Below are positions 16,731-25,723 of a stretch of 64,000 bases of DNA, in pieces. Every line of letters begins with the position of its first letter. The first letter of the stretch is position 1. Source of the stretch: Roseburia sp. 1XD42-69 (lineage in GTDB: Bacteria > Bacillota > Clostridia > Lachnospirales > Lachnospiraceae); contig NZ_RAZG01000004.1 of assembly GCF_003612565.1 (NCBI RefSeq), positions 1-64,000 of the forward strand, written 5' to 3'. The notes beneath the pieces are model-generated. The model ran no database searches. It was not told where the DNA came from and saw only the letters and a program-made list of their open reading frames with translations. Position numbers and translations under genes: made by a program.

Positions 16731-18129
16731 TTTTGGCCTTAAAATCCTGGCTGTTTTGTTTTCTGTTGCTTTGTGGCTTGTGGTGGTAAATATTGACGAC
16801 CCAAAGACCACCAGGACATTTACCACTACGGTGAGTATTGAAAATGGGAATTATCTCACGGGAATTGGCAAATACTATGAAATTGTAAACAACAGCAGTA
16901 CTGTTACCTTTAAAGCCAGCGGAAAACGCTCCTATTTAGAGAGGATGAGCAATTCCGATTTTAAGGCTGTGGCGGATATGGAATCCATCGAAAATATGAG
17001 CCGGGTGCCCATTGACATTACCCCCCAGCGCTACACCAGCAACGTGTCTGTGACAAACAAGACATATTATCTGGAGCTGGAAGTGGAGGAACTGCGCTCG
17101 GAATCCTTCGTCATTGCAGTGGAGACAGTGGGGGAAGTGGGAGACCAAAAAGCCCTGGGATCTGTGAGCATTTCCCCGAATATTTTAAGGGTTTCCGGCC
17201 CGAGTTCCGTGGTGGAGATGGTGGATAAAGTCATTGCCAGGGTGGATGTAAACAATATGACCAGCGATATGATCGACAGCGTAATTCCCCTTCTCTATGA
17301 CGCAAAGGGAAACGAGATGAATACCTCGGAACTGTCCTTTAATATGCAGAGCGTTACCGCCTCGGTACAGATATTGGATACAAAGGAAGTGACCATTAAT
17401 TTTCAGACATCTGGAACACCACCTGACGGATATGAATATATTGGTACGGAATACAGTCCCCAGACGGTGCGGGTAAAAGGCCAGGTGGCAGTGTTAAATA
17501 CCATGAACAGCATTACGGTGCCAAAGGAAGTGCTGGATTTGACAGACGCCACGGAAGATATTGAAAAAACTGTGGATGTGTCTTCCTATCTCCCGGAAGG
17601 GGTGACTCTGGTGGAGCCCGGCCAGGCCAAAATTGATGTGCGGGTGAAACTGGAAAAACATGAGACCAGGAAGTTTAAAGTTCCCACGGCAAATATTACA
17701 GTGACAAATCTCTCCCAGGAATATAGTGTGAAGTTTTTGGAGGAGTCGGTGGAAATTGAACTGGAAGGGTTGTCCACGGATTTGGATGATTTGGACTCGG
17801 AAACTCTTACAGGAAGCATCGATGCCAGCGGAATGACAGATGGGGAACATAAATTAAATCTGGAATTAAATTTAGACGGCAGGTTTGCCCTGGTGAAATC
17901 CGCTACGGTGACGGTGGATATTATAGATGCAGACGGGGAAAACCTTGGCACGGGAACGGGAAATACGGGAACAGCCGGAAGTACAGGAACCGGAAACACA
18001 GGAAATTCTTCGGGCACAGGAAGTGCAGGAACAGGAGCCGGCAGCGGGAATACGGGAACAGGCAGTACAGGAGGCTCTGCTCCCGGAAACGGCAGCCATA
18101 CGGAGAATAACAGCAATCCTGCTGAGTAA
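16696..18129 (+). CDS. cdaR: CdaA regulatory protein with YbbR repeats
   Basis: This 477-residue membrane-anchored regulator of CdaA has one N-terminal membrane segment (about residues 13-33, LKILAVLFSVALWLVVV), then about four extracytoplasmic YbbR domains to roughly residue 405. The last 65 residues are an extreme Gly/Thr/Ser/Asn-rich tail (GTGNTGTAGSTGTGNTG-like) without aromatic or charged residues until the end, probably a disordered wall-spanning linker. Canonical CdaR lacks such a tail. It starts inside cdaA and lies 36 nt before glmM. A YbbR role in modulating CdaA is known in Bacillus and Listeria; here it rests on order and domains. Confidence 0.93.
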   Translation: MLKKITKLITNNFGLKILAVLFSVALWLVVVNIDDPKTTRTFTTTVSIENGNYLTGIGKYYEIVNNSSTVTFKASGKRSYLERMSNSDFKAVADMESIENMSRVPIDITPQRYTSNVSVTNKTYYLELEVEELRSESFVIAVETVGEVGDQKALGSVSISPNILRVSGPSSVVEMVDKVIARVDVNNMTSDMIDSVIPLLYDAKGNEMNTSELSFNMQSVTASVQILDTKEVTINFQTSGTPPDGYEYIGTEYSPQTVRVKGQVAVLNTMNSITVPKEVLDLTDATEDIEKTVDVSSYLPEGVTLVEPGQAKIDVRVKLEKHETRKFKVPTANITVTNLSQEYSVKFLEESVEIELEGLSTDLDDLDSETLTGSIDASGMTDGEHKLNLELNLDGRFALVKSATVTVDIIDADGENLGTGTGNTGTAGSTGTGNTGNSSGTGSAGTGAGSGNTGTGSTGGSAPGNGSHTENNSNPAE

Positions 18130-18165
18130 TAGAAAGGGAGTTTTTTGGCAGATGGAGGATGAATC

Positions 18166-19515
18166 ATGAGCAGAATGTTTGGTACAGACGGGGTACGGGG
18201 CGTGGCAGGCACGGAGCTTACCATTGAGCTGGCAACGAAACTTGGAATGGCAGGGGCTTATGTCCTTACCAGGGAGCAGGAACACCAGCCCACCATTATC
18301 GTGGGATGTGATACAAGAATTTCCGGCGGGATGCTTGCCAGCGCACTGATGGCAGGAATCTGCAGCGTGGGGGCAAACGCTATTTATGTGGGGGTAGTTC
18401 CCACCCCCGCCATTGCCTATCTCACAAGAAAACATAAGGTGGACGCAGGGGTGGTGATTTCCGCCTCCCACAATCCCATGGAATTTAACGGCATTAAGTT
18501 TTTCAATGGAGAAGGCTATAAATTAAAAGATGAATTAGAGGATGAGATAGAAACTCTGATTCGCAACAATATGAAAGATGTACCCATTCCCACAGGCTCA
18601 GGGGTGGGGAAAATTGAATATCGATTTGATATTCAGGATGAATATATTTCTTTTATGAAAAAAAGGGTTCCCGTGGATTTGTCCGGGCTTAAAATTGTGG
18701 TGGACTGTGCAGAGGGGGCATCCTATTACACTTCCGTAAAGACATTAAAGGAGCTGGGGGCGGACCTGGTGAGTATCCACACAGACCCGGACGGAACCAA
18801 CATCAACTCCAACTGCGGCTCCACCCATATGTCAGAGCTGCAGGCCAGGGTGGTGTATGAGAAGGCGGATATCGGAATTGCCTTTGACGGGGACGCCGAC
18901 AGGATGCTGGCGGTAGACGAAGGGGGCCAGCTTGTGGACGGTGACCAGATTATGGCCATTATCGGGAACCATATGAAGCGCCAGGGAAAATTAAAGAAAG
19001 ATACAATAGTTGTGACAGTAATGACAAATCTTGGCTTTTCCCTTATGGGTGAGCGGGAAAATATCCATATTGAAAAGACAAAAGTGGGAGACCGGTATGT
19101 CCTTGAGAATATGTTGGAACATGGCTACAACCTGGGAGGGGAGCAGTCCGGGCATATTATTTTCCTGGACGACAATACCACCGGAGACGGCCTGCTCAGT
19201 GCACTGCATCTTTTAAAAGTTATGGTGGATACCAAGGAGAAATTATCAGATTTGGCATCGGTGATGGAGGTTCTGCCCCAGGCCCTTGTGAATGCCAAGG
19301 TTCCCAACCATAAAAAAGAGCATTATATGGATTACGCAGAAATCGCAGAGGCCATTCAGATTCTGGAGGAGAAATTTAACGGGGAGGGAAGGGTTCTGAT
19401 CCGTCCTTCCGGGACAGAGCCTTTGGTCAGGGTCATGATTGAAGGGAAAAATCAGCAGGAAATTGAAAAAGACGCCAAAGCACTGGCGGAATTAATTACA
19501 AAGATTATGCTTTAG
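18166..19515 (+). CDS. glmM: Phosphoglucosamine mutase
   Basis: GlmM converts glucosamine-6-phosphate to glucosamine-1-phosphate, the precursor of UDP-GlcNAc for peptidoglycan and glycans. The 449 residues are the standard length. The phosphoserine loop is [12 protein letters not shown] with Ser about 101, the metal-binding loop is DGDADRML (about 242-249), the sugar-recognition loop is GGEQSGH, and the phosphate-binding loop [11 protein letters not shown] lies near the C-terminus. It is co-transcribed with cdaA/cdaR, an order conserved in Firmicutes; GlmM is known to bind and inhibit CdaA. A GGAGGATGAATC site precedes ATG 18166. Confidence 0.97.
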   Translation: MSRMFGTDGVRGVAGTELTIELATKLGMAGAYVLTREQEHQPTIIVGCDTRISGGMLASALMAGICSVGANAIYVGVVPTPAIAYLTRKHKVDAGVVISASHNPMEFNGIKFFNGEGYKLKDELEDEIETLIRNNMKDVPIPTGSGVGKIEYRFDIQDEYISFMKKRVPVDLSGLKIVVDCAEGASYYTSVKTLKELGADLVSIHTDPDGTNINSNCGSTHMSELQARVVYEKADIGIAFDGDADRMLAVDEGGQLVDGDQIMAIIGNHMKRQGKLKKDTIVVTVMTNLGFSLMGERENIHIEKTKVGDRYVLENMLEHGYNLGGEQSGHIIFLDDNTTGDGLLSALHLLKVMVDTKEKLSDLASVMEVLPQALVNAKVPNHKKEHYMDYAEIAEAIQILEEKFNGEGRVLIRPSGTEPLVRVMIEGKNQQEIEKDAKALAELITKIML

Positions 19516-19535
19516 AAAAAACAGGGGGAATTATA

Positions 19536-19799
19536 GTGGTTAGCCAGAAAGTTATAATAAAAAATCCTACGGGCCTGCATCTTCGGCCTGCAGGGATTTT
19601 GTGTAAGGAAGCAATGAATTTCAAATCCTTGATTACATTTCAGTATAGAGGAAACACAGCCAACGCAAAGAGCGTGTTAAGCGTGTTAGGGGCATGCATT
19701 AAGTGCGGGGATGAAATTGAACTTGTCTGTGAAGGGGAAGACGAAGAGAAAGCTCTGGCATATCTTGTACAGATGATAGAGGATGGATTGGGCGAATAG
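19536..19799 (+). CDS. ptsH: HPr-family phosphocarrier protein
   Basis: This 87-residue HPr-like protein has the active-site histidine in TGLHLRPAG (His about 15) and a regulatory-serine region NAKSVLSVLGA (Ser about 46), so both EI-dependent and HPr-kinase phosphorylation seem possible. The usual HARPA is HLRPA here. It starts with GTG 19536, with GGGGG 8-9 nt upstream. It closes the glmM operon (20-nt gap) and precedes the first glycan gene. It may be the general HPr or a paralogue; no enzyme I gene is nearby. Confidence 0.9.
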   Translation: MVSQKVIIKNPTGLHLRPAGILCKEAMNFKSLITFQYRGNTANAKSVLSVLGACIKCGDEIELVCEGEDEEKALAYLVQMIEDGLGE

Positions 19800-19819
19800 A
19801 TATAGGAGGACAGGCTTTT

Positions 19820-21871
19820 ATGAAGTCCACACAGACGGCAGGGAAGAAACTGGAATTATCTAAGAAAAACCAGATACAGCTGGCAGCAATGACGGTGATT
19901 TTTGTGATTGCCGCTTTTCTGGTATATAAAACAACAATCGTAACCCGGATGGTAATGCCCCGGGTGGAAACGGCGGTTAAGGCCCAGGAGGGGAAATACC
20001 TGAAATTAGAAAGCGGGGATTTCCTGGAACAGACCTTCCGTTACCACTCGGACGAACTGTTGTGCGCAGGGACAAAAATTTCCCTGGAGGAGTCCGTGTT
20101 AAAGGATTTGGTGGCAAATCAAGAGCGCAGGGATTTGGGCGTGATTCACATCAGTATCCTCGACGGAGAAAACCAGGGGGAAGCCCTGATGCAGGGAGAT
20201 TATGACGTGTACCTTTTGGAGGACGGCCAAAATCTTCTGGCCTCCTTTCTGGGGCGGCAGACCGGCTGGGAGGGGAAAAACTTAATTCTCACCCTTAGGG
20301 CGGAGGATTTAAATCCGGATATCGGCCTTAAAGTGGGGATTTCGGAAAAAGAGATAAAAGGAGCTTCCCTCTGTGTAAACGCAGAGCCTGTGTCAGAAAA
20401 TATCAATATTATTACTGCAGGTCATCAATTCCTGTACTGGAAACAGTGGTTTGTCTTTGGGGCAGTGATGGTTTACCTCCTTTTGGCAGGGACATATTTC
20501 CTGCTGGCGGTATTTCGGAAAAAGCCGGAGCAGGTATTTCTCTTTACCGGGACAATGCTTGCGGTCCTTTACCTCCTGCTTTTGCCGCCTCTTTCCGTGC
20601 CTGACGAGGAAGTGCATTTTAAGGAAGCCTACTATCACTTAAACCGTATTATGGGAAAACAGCAGACGGAAGGGACTGTGCTCATGGACACGGAAGATTT
20701 TCACGGTATGCAGAAGTTTGAGACAACCCCTTCCCTCTGTGAGTATGACCGGTTAAAAGAAGCCGTTTTTAAGAAGGGAAGAGAAGCTGGGGTGACAGAG
20801 GTGGACCGTTTTGACACCCAGGCCCCCATGGTGACTTATCTTCCGGGAATGGCAGGGATATTTTTGGGAAAAGCCTTCGGGTTAAACGGCGTGATGGTTA
20901 TTGTGCTGGGACGGATTTGTTCTATCCTGTTTTATCTTTTTACCATGTACTGGATGATTCGCCTGATGCCTATGGGGAAAGGGGCGGCCTTTATTATGGC
21001 AATCCTGCCCATGACCATACAACAGTGCTGTTCCTACTCCTATGATTCCGTGGTGATAGAAATTGCCCTTCTGTACCTGGCGGTACTCTTTGGGCTGATT
21101 TATACCAGTAAGCCTCTCACAAACCGGCAGGTTGTTTTGTATGCAGTGTTTATGGTGATGCTCTCCATCTGCAAAGGGGGGACGTATATGCCTCTTTGCC
21201 TTTTGACTATGCTGATTCCCATCAGCCGTTTTAAAGATAAAAAACAGAAGTGGGCCTTTGTGGGGATTATGGCTTTTATAGCTATCGCAGCATTTTTGTC
21301 AAGCACCTTAAGCTATGTGCTGTATGTGGCAGCCCCCACGGAGGAGCAGGCGGCAAATTCTTACTTGGCCGGGGAGGCATACGGGGCGGCAGGATTGTTA
21401 AAAGAACCTTTAACATTTATATGCCTGTCTGTCCGCACCCTGTTTTTATCTGGGGACGGATTTTTGGAGACTATGCTTGGGATGCAGCTTGGATGGCTGA
21501 ATATCTTTGTGTCAAGGCTTGTGATTTACGGACTGCTTCTCCTTATGGTTTTATCTCTTTTGCGGTGTGAGGCCAGGGAAAATATGGAGATTACTTTGGG
21601 GCAGAAAATATTTTACGCCCTTGTGGCCCTTATGCCCCTGGGCATGGTCCTTGTGTCTATGTTTATGAGCTGGACGCCAAAAAATTCCACGGAGATAGCG
21701 GGAATCCAGGGCAGGTATCTCCTGCCGGCCCTTCCAGTGCTTCTGATGCTGTTTCCAAATAAGAATATCATTTTAAAAAAGGACAACACCAGGGCCTATA
21801 TGTTTCTGGCTGTATGTCTACAGTGTGCAGCCATCTATGGAATTTTACTGTCGTTGGAGAGAGTACTATGA
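19820..21871 (+). CDS. DUF2142-family polytopic membrane protein
   Basis: This 683-residue membrane protein has one N-terminal segment (about 20-38), an extracytoplasmic domain (about 50-210) and roughly ten further segments to the C-terminus. The LSVPDEEVHF motif near residue 258, between membrane segments, is the hallmark of DUF2142, a family that resembles GT-C glycosyltransferases with an acidic catalytic loop. These genes are commonly found in rhamnose or teichoic-type glycan loci. Its stop overlaps the next gene's start (ATGA). A role in adding sugars to a lipid-linked or surface glycan is inferred; no substrate can be read from sequence. Confidence 0.82.
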   Translation: MKSTQTAGKKLELSKKNQIQLAAMTVIFVIAAFLVYKTTIVTRMVMPRVETAVKAQEGKYLKLESGDFLEQTFRYHSDELLCAGTKISLEESVLKDLVANQERRDLGVIHISILDGENQGEALMQGDYDVYLLEDGQNLLASFLGRQTGWEGKNLILTLRAEDLNPDIGLKVGISEKEIKGASLCVNAEPVSENINIITAGHQFLYWKQWFVFGAVMVYLLLAGTYFLLAVFRKKPEQVFLFTGTMLAVLYLLLLPPLSVPDEEVHFKEAYYHLNRIMGKQQTEGTVLMDTEDFHGMQKFETTPSLCEYDRLKEAVFKKGREAGVTEVDRFDTQAPMVTYLPGMAGIFLGKAFGLNGVMVIVLGRICSILFYLFTMYWMIRLMPMGKGAAFIMAILPMTIQQCCSYSYDSVVIEIALLYLAVLFGLIYTSKPLTNRQVVLYAVFMVMLSICKGGTYMPLCLLTMLIPISRFKDKKQKWAFVGIMAFIAIAAFLSSTLSYVLYVAAPTEEQAANSYLAGEAYGAAGLLKEPLTFICLSVRTLFLSGDGFLETMLGMQLGWLNIFVSRLVIYGLLLLMVLSLLRCEARENMEITLGQKIFYALVALMPLGMVLVSMFMSWTPKNSTEIAGIQGRYLLPALPVLLMLFPNKNIILKKDNTRAYMFLAVCLQCAAIYGILLSLERVL

Positions 21872-22557
21872 GAAAATTAGTGATTATCCCTGCATATAAT
21901 GAGCAGGGAGGGATTGTAAAAACCGTGGAGGACGTAAAAAAATACGCCCCGGAGTTTGATTATATTGTGATTAACGACTGTTCCACAGACAAGACTCTTA
22001 CTGTGTGCAGAGAGCATGGGTTTCCTTTGGTGAACCTTCCGGTGAATTTAGGCATCGGGGGAGGGGTGCAGACTGGTTATGTCTATGCCTTCCGCAATGG
22101 CTATGATATCGCCGTGCAGTTTGACGGGGACGGGCAGCACAATGCCCGCTATCTGAATGAAATGGCGGATAAGCTTGAGAGGGAACATCTGGATATGGTC
22201 ATCGGCTCCCGGTATATAAAAAAAGAGGGATTTCAGTCCTCCGGCTTAAGACGGCTGGGCATCCGGTATTTTACCTGGCTGATCAAGCTTATCACCAGGC
22301 AGAAAATCACCGATCCCACATCAGGGATGCGCATGGCAAACCGGGATGTGATAGAGATATATGCAAAAAATTATCCCAAGGATTACCCGGAGCCGGAGAG
22401 CGTAGTGACCATTTTGAAAAAGGGAAAAAAAGTGGAGGAAATTCCTGTGCAGATGAACGCCAGGGAAGAAGGGGTTTCTTCCATTTCGCCAAAAAAATCT
22501 GTCTACTATATGATAAAAGTGACACTGGCCATTTTGATAGCGGCATTGCGGAGGTAG
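21868..22557 (+). CDS. Family 2 glycosyltransferase, polyprenol-phosphate type
   Basis: The 229 residues begin at ATG 21868, which overlaps the previous stop. An upstream in-frame start would put unrelated sequence before the family's normal first motif. Seen are IPAYNEQGG (about 6-14), NDCSTDKT for nucleotide binding and FDGDGQHNA, the DxD region (about 88-96), then TDPTSGMR near 150. This is the DPM1/GtrB-like pattern of enzymes that charge a polyprenyl phosphate with a sugar, but this copy lacks C-terminal membrane helices. The DUF2304 protein next door probably supplies the membrane part, a pairing often seen. Confidence 0.88.
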   Translation: MRKLVIIPAYNEQGGIVKTVEDVKKYAPEFDYIVINDCSTDKTLTVCREHGFPLVNLPVNLGIGGGVQTGYVYAFRNGYDIAVQFDGDGQHNARYLNEMADKLEREHLDMVIGSRYIKKEGFQSSGLRRLGIRYFTWLIKLITRQKITDPTSGMRMANRDVIEIYAKNYPKDYPEPESVVTILKKGKKVEEIPVQMNAREEGVSSISPKKSVYYMIKVTLAILIAALRR

Positions 22558-22560
22558 AAT

Positions 22561-22920
22561 ATGAGCTTAAAAATTCAGATTATTGTGGCCATTGTGCTGA
22601 TTCTTGCACTGGTATCCATTATCAATATGGTGCGTAAGGAAGCATTGGACATCCGTTTTGCCTTATCCTGGCTTGCCGTAGGGGTTATTGTGCTGATTTT
22701 AGATATTTTTCCATCGGCCATGGACTGGCTGGTACACCTTTTAGGCATCGAACTTCCGGTAAATATGATGTTTTTCTTTGGTTTTTGCTTTACCTTATTC
22801 TTGGTGTTTGGGCTTACCACAAAAGTTTCCAGGCAGGCGGAGCAGTTAAAACGCCTGACCCAGGAGATGGCCCTTTTGGAGAAATCTTTGGAAAGCGCCG
22901 GGGAAAAAGAAGAATCATAG
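22561..22920 (+). CDS. DUF2304 small membrane protein
   Basis: This 119-residue protein has three membrane segments (about 5-23, 33-51 and 65-85) and a C-terminal coiled-coil tail (AEQLKRLTQEMALLEKSLES). This is the DUF2304 pattern. Genes of this family typically sit directly after a GtrB/DPM1-like glycosyltransferase, as here (3-nt gap), and are thought to be its membrane partner. No catalytic residues are visible. Confidence 0.82.
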   Translation: MSLKIQIIVAIVLILALVSIINMVRKEALDIRFALSWLAVGVIVLILDIFPSAMDWLVHLLGIELPVNMMFFFGFCFTLFLVFGLTTKVSRQAEQLKRLTQEMALLEKSLESAGEKEES

Positions 22921-23030
22921 ATTGGCTTTTGCCTATAAAATTAGAAAAAAAGGAGAATACTAAGTAAAGAATCATGAACAGTGACATGTGTGGCGATGCG
23001 GAAAGTAATCCGATAAGTAAGGAAAAACAA

Positions 23031-23918
23031 GTGAAAAAAGTGCAGATTCTAATGTCAACTTACAACGGGGAGGATTATATCAGGGAACAGCTTGACTCTA
23101 TTCTTGCCCAGAGTTATCCCGATGTGGATATTTTAATCCGGGACGACGGCTCAAAAGACGATACCTTTGTTATTTTAAAAGAATACGAGGAGAGACATTC
23201 CAATATCAAAGCCTTCCAGGGGGAAAACTTGGGAATCAACAAAAGCTTTTTTGAACTGCTGAAAAAAAGCCAGGGTGATTACATAGGGTTTTGCGACCAG
23301 GACGACTACTGGCTTCCGGAAAAGATAGAAAAGGCAGTGCAGCAGTTGGAGCGCATGACGGGGCCGGCTTTATACTGCGGGGCAAAAACCCTTGTAAATG
23401 AAAACCTGGAAAAATTAGAAGAACAGCAAAATCCCCATTTAAGGCCGGGATTTGGCAATGCGGCCATAGAGAGCATCTGTTCCGGCTGCACCACTTTAAT
23501 GAACTGGGAGCTGGTTTCTATTATAAAAGACAGGCTGCCGGAGGATGTGATTCATCACGACTGGTGGTGCTATATGGTAGCTACTTACCTTGGCAGCATG
23601 TACTATGACGAAAATTCCTATATTTACTACCGCCAGCATCAGGGCAACGAGGTGGGAGCCAGCGGCTCCGCCCTGGCAATGATTCGGGCCAAAAGCCGTG
23701 ATTTAAAGAAGAGGCACGGAGATTTGAAAAAGCAGTTAATGGATTTTAAACATTTTTACCACACGAAGCCGGAAAAAGACAAACTGGTGGATGCCATTTT
23801 AGAGGCAGAGTATTTTCCCGGAAGGTTTTCCATTTTGTTCAACCATGACTGGTACCGTCAGAGCAATCTGGACAACTGGGTGGTGCGGGGACTGTTTTTA
23901 CTGAACCGAATGTTATAG
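23031..23918 (+). CDS. Family 2 glycosyltransferase, rhamnosyltransferase-like
   Basis: Starting at GTG 23031, which has AAGGA 8 nt upstream, the protein opens with KKVQILMSTYNGEDYIREQL as expected for this family. An ATG at 22974 would add 19 residues but lacks a well-placed ribosome site. The GT-A signature IRDDGSKDDT is near residue 40 and FCDQDDYWLP near 88, the form common in rhamnosyltransferases of polysaccharide loci. Length is about 295 residues; no membrane segment is seen. It lies directly upstream of rfbD. Rhamnosyl transfer is inferred from motif and context. Confidence 0.87.
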   Translation: MKKVQILMSTYNGEDYIREQLDSILAQSYPDVDILIRDDGSKDDTFVILKEYEERHSNIKAFQGENLGINKSFFELLKKSQGDYIGFCDQDDYWLPEKIEKAVQQLERMTGPALYCGAKTLVNENLEKLEEQQNPHLRPGFGNAAIESICSGCTTLMNWELVSIIKDRLPEDVIHHDWWCYMVATYLGSMYYDENSYIYYRQHQGNEVGASGSALAMIRAKSRDLKKRHGDLKKQLMDFKHFYHTKPEKDKLVDAILEAEYFPGRFSILFNHDWYRQSNLDNWVVRGLFLLNRML

Positions 23919-23934
23919 AAAGCGAGGAAATAAG

Positions 23935-24807
23935 ATGAAAAAAATTCTGATTACAGGCTGCAACGGACAGCTTGGAAGGGCGTTAAGGAAAGAGTATGCA
24001 GATGAGGATGTGGAATTTATCAACACAGACGTGGCAGGAGAGGATGTTATTCCCCTTGACATCACTTCTGTGGAGGAAGTGCTTTCCCTGATGGAAAAAG
24101 AAAAACCGGATGTGGTGATAAACTGTGCCGCCCACACCAATGTGGATGCCTGCGAGACCCAGTGGGATCTGGCTTATCAGATTAACGCCATCGGCCCAAG
24201 AAACCTGGCCATTGCCTGTGAAAAGACAGGGGCAAAGCTGATTCACGTGTCCACGGATTATGTATTTCCGGGAACCTGTCCAAAGCCCCTTACAGAGTTT
24301 GATATGCCTGGGCCAATAAGCGCTTACGGAAAAACAAAGTACGAGGGGGAACTTTTTGTAAAAGAATTTTCCAGGAGACATTTTATCCTGCGCACCGCCT
24401 GGCTTTACGGGGAAGGGAAAAACTTTGTGAAAACCATGTTAAAGCTTGCAGAAAACCATGAGGAAATCACCGTGGTCTCCGACCAGTTCGGCTCCCCCAC
24501 AAGCGCTGTGGAACTGGCAAAAATGATTCACTTTTTAGAGCCTACGGAGAACTACGGAACTTATCACGCCACCTGCGAGGGACAGTGCAGCTGGGCGGAC
24601 TTTGCAGTGGAAATCTTTAAACAGGCAGGGAAAAATACAAAGGTGAAGTATATTACCACGGAAGAATATAATTCCCCGGCCAAACGCCCGGCCTACTCCA
24701 TCTTGGACAATTATATGCTCCGCATTGCCGCCGGGGACAAATTTAAAATGGCGGACTGGAAAGAGGCACTTACGGAGTATTTTAAAAGCGGAGTGTTAGA
24801 GCAGTAG
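23935..24807 (+). CDS. rfbD: dTDP-4-dehydrorhamnose reductase
   Basis: RfbD/RmlD catalyses the last step of dTDP-L-rhamnose synthesis, NAD(P)H reduction of dTDP-4-keto-L-rhamnose. The 290-residue short-chain dehydrogenase fold shows GCNGQLGRAL (about 8-17) for cofactor binding, AAHTNVDACE near 62, STDYVFPG near 103 and the catalytic YGKTKYEGE near 126. Length is standard. The other three genes of the pathway (rfbB, rfbA, rfbC) follow at 25724-28395, separated by one glycosyltransferase and a promoter. Confidence 0.95.
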   Translation: MKKILITGCNGQLGRALRKEYADEDVEFINTDVAGEDVIPLDITSVEEVLSLMEKEKPDVVINCAAHTNVDACETQWDLAYQINAIGPRNLAIACEKTGAKLIHVSTDYVFPGTCPKPLTEFDMPGPISAYGKTKYEGELFVKEFSRRHFILRTAWLYGEGKNFVKTMLKLAENHEEITVVSDQFGSPTSAVELAKMIHFLEPTENYGTYHATCEGQCSWADFAVEIFKQAGKNTKVKYITTEEYNSPAKRPAYSILDNYMLRIAAGDKFKMADWKEALTEYFKSGVLEQ

Positions 24808-24824
24808 AGAAAAAGGAGTTTTGT

Positions 24825-25652
24825 ATGGAACAGCCGTTAGTAAGCGTATGCATCCCAGCATACAACAATGCAGCCTATATTAAGGATACCATCGATTCCA
24901 TCCTGCGCCAGACCTACACCAACCTGGAATTGGTGATCTGTGACGACAACTCAAAGGACGATACGGTGGAAGTGATTGAGAGTATCAAAGACTCCCGGAT
25001 AAAACTTATTAAAAATGAGAAGAATCTTGGTATGTCGGGAAACTGGAACAACTGCTTAAAGCACTGCACAGGGGAGTATATTAAATTAATCTGTGCAGAC
25101 GATATGCTCCGGGAGGACTGCCTGGAAAAAGAAGTGGGGGCTTTAATAGAAAACCCCACGGCGGTTTTAGCGGAAAGCGACACCCAGCTTTTTGACTTAA
25201 AGGGAAAACCGAAAGGGTTTTATAAGAGGTACAAGACAAGGGGCCTTACCAAAGGGAAAAAAATTGCAAGGGAAGGATTTTTCCTGAAAAATTATTTTGG
25301 CGCTCCCCTGGCAAATACCTTTCCCAGAAAAGTGCTGGATAAGGTGGGAGGCTTTGACCCCTGGTACACCTACATTCTGGACTATGATTTCTGGGTAACC
25401 ATTGCATGCCTTGGAGATGTGTATATTATCCATGAACCCTTAAATTTTTTCCGGGTCAGAAACGATTCCAACACCGGGGAAGTTATGGCGGGGGACAAGA
25501 CGGATGTGTACGTGAAAGAGCATATCCACCTGGTGAACAAGTTTAAAGAGGAGCTGCGCCTGACGGACTCCGATGTAAAAAGAAGCGTTTTTATCCGCAA
25601 GTGCAGGAATTTTGCGGCAAACATTTATTTAAAGCTTTTTGTGAGGGGATAG
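24825..25652 (+). CDS. Family 2 glycosyltransferase
   Basis: This 275-residue GT-A enzyme has SVCIPAYNNAAYIKDTIDS at the N-terminus, ICDDNSKDDT near residue 38 and ICADDMLRED near 88, the acidic nucleotide-sugar/metal site. A later YILDYDFW motif around residue 185 is the usual catalytic-acid region. No transmembrane segment is seen. An AAAAAGGAG site precedes ATG 24825. It lies within the rhamnose glycan locus; donor and acceptor cannot be read, and a rhamnosyl or hexosyl donor is equally possible. Confidence 0.88.
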   Translation: MEQPLVSVCIPAYNNAAYIKDTIDSILRQTYTNLELVICDDNSKDDTVEVIESIKDSRIKLIKNEKNLGMSGNWNNCLKHCTGEYIKLICADDMLREDCLEKEVGALIENPTAVLAESDTQLFDLKGKPKGFYKRYKTRGLTKGKKIAREGFFLKNYFGAPLANTFPRKVLDKVGGFDPWYTYILDYDFWVTIACLGDVYIIHEPLNFFRVRNDSNTGEVMAGDKTDVYVKEHIHLVNKFKEELRLTDSDVKRSVFIRKCRNFAANIYLKLFVRG

Positions 25653-25659
25653 CCCAGGC

Positions 25660-25688
25660 TTGTGTTTTTTCGTATATGGTGCTATAAT
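25660..25688 (+). promoter_or_regulatory. Promoter for rfbBAC and the exporter genes
   Basis: TTGTGT (25660-25665), a 17-nt spacer and TATAAT (25683-25688) with an extended TGC before it. It is 36 nt upstream of rfbB and could transcribe through 32535 or further. Confidence 0.7.
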
Positions 25689-25723
25689 ACAAAAATTGGA
25701 AAAACGAAAAGGAGAAATTTATT

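Noticed and set aside
17586-18224. A 212-codon proline-rich open frame on the minus strand
   Set aside because: It is the antisense of the repetitive cdaR tail; the low-complexity DNA keeps several frames open. No ribosome site and no promoter.
25620-25672. A terminator before rfbB (AGCCCAGGCT followed by a T run)
   Set aside because: The palindrome would leave a loop of only two bases and a four-base stem, too small for a terminator.
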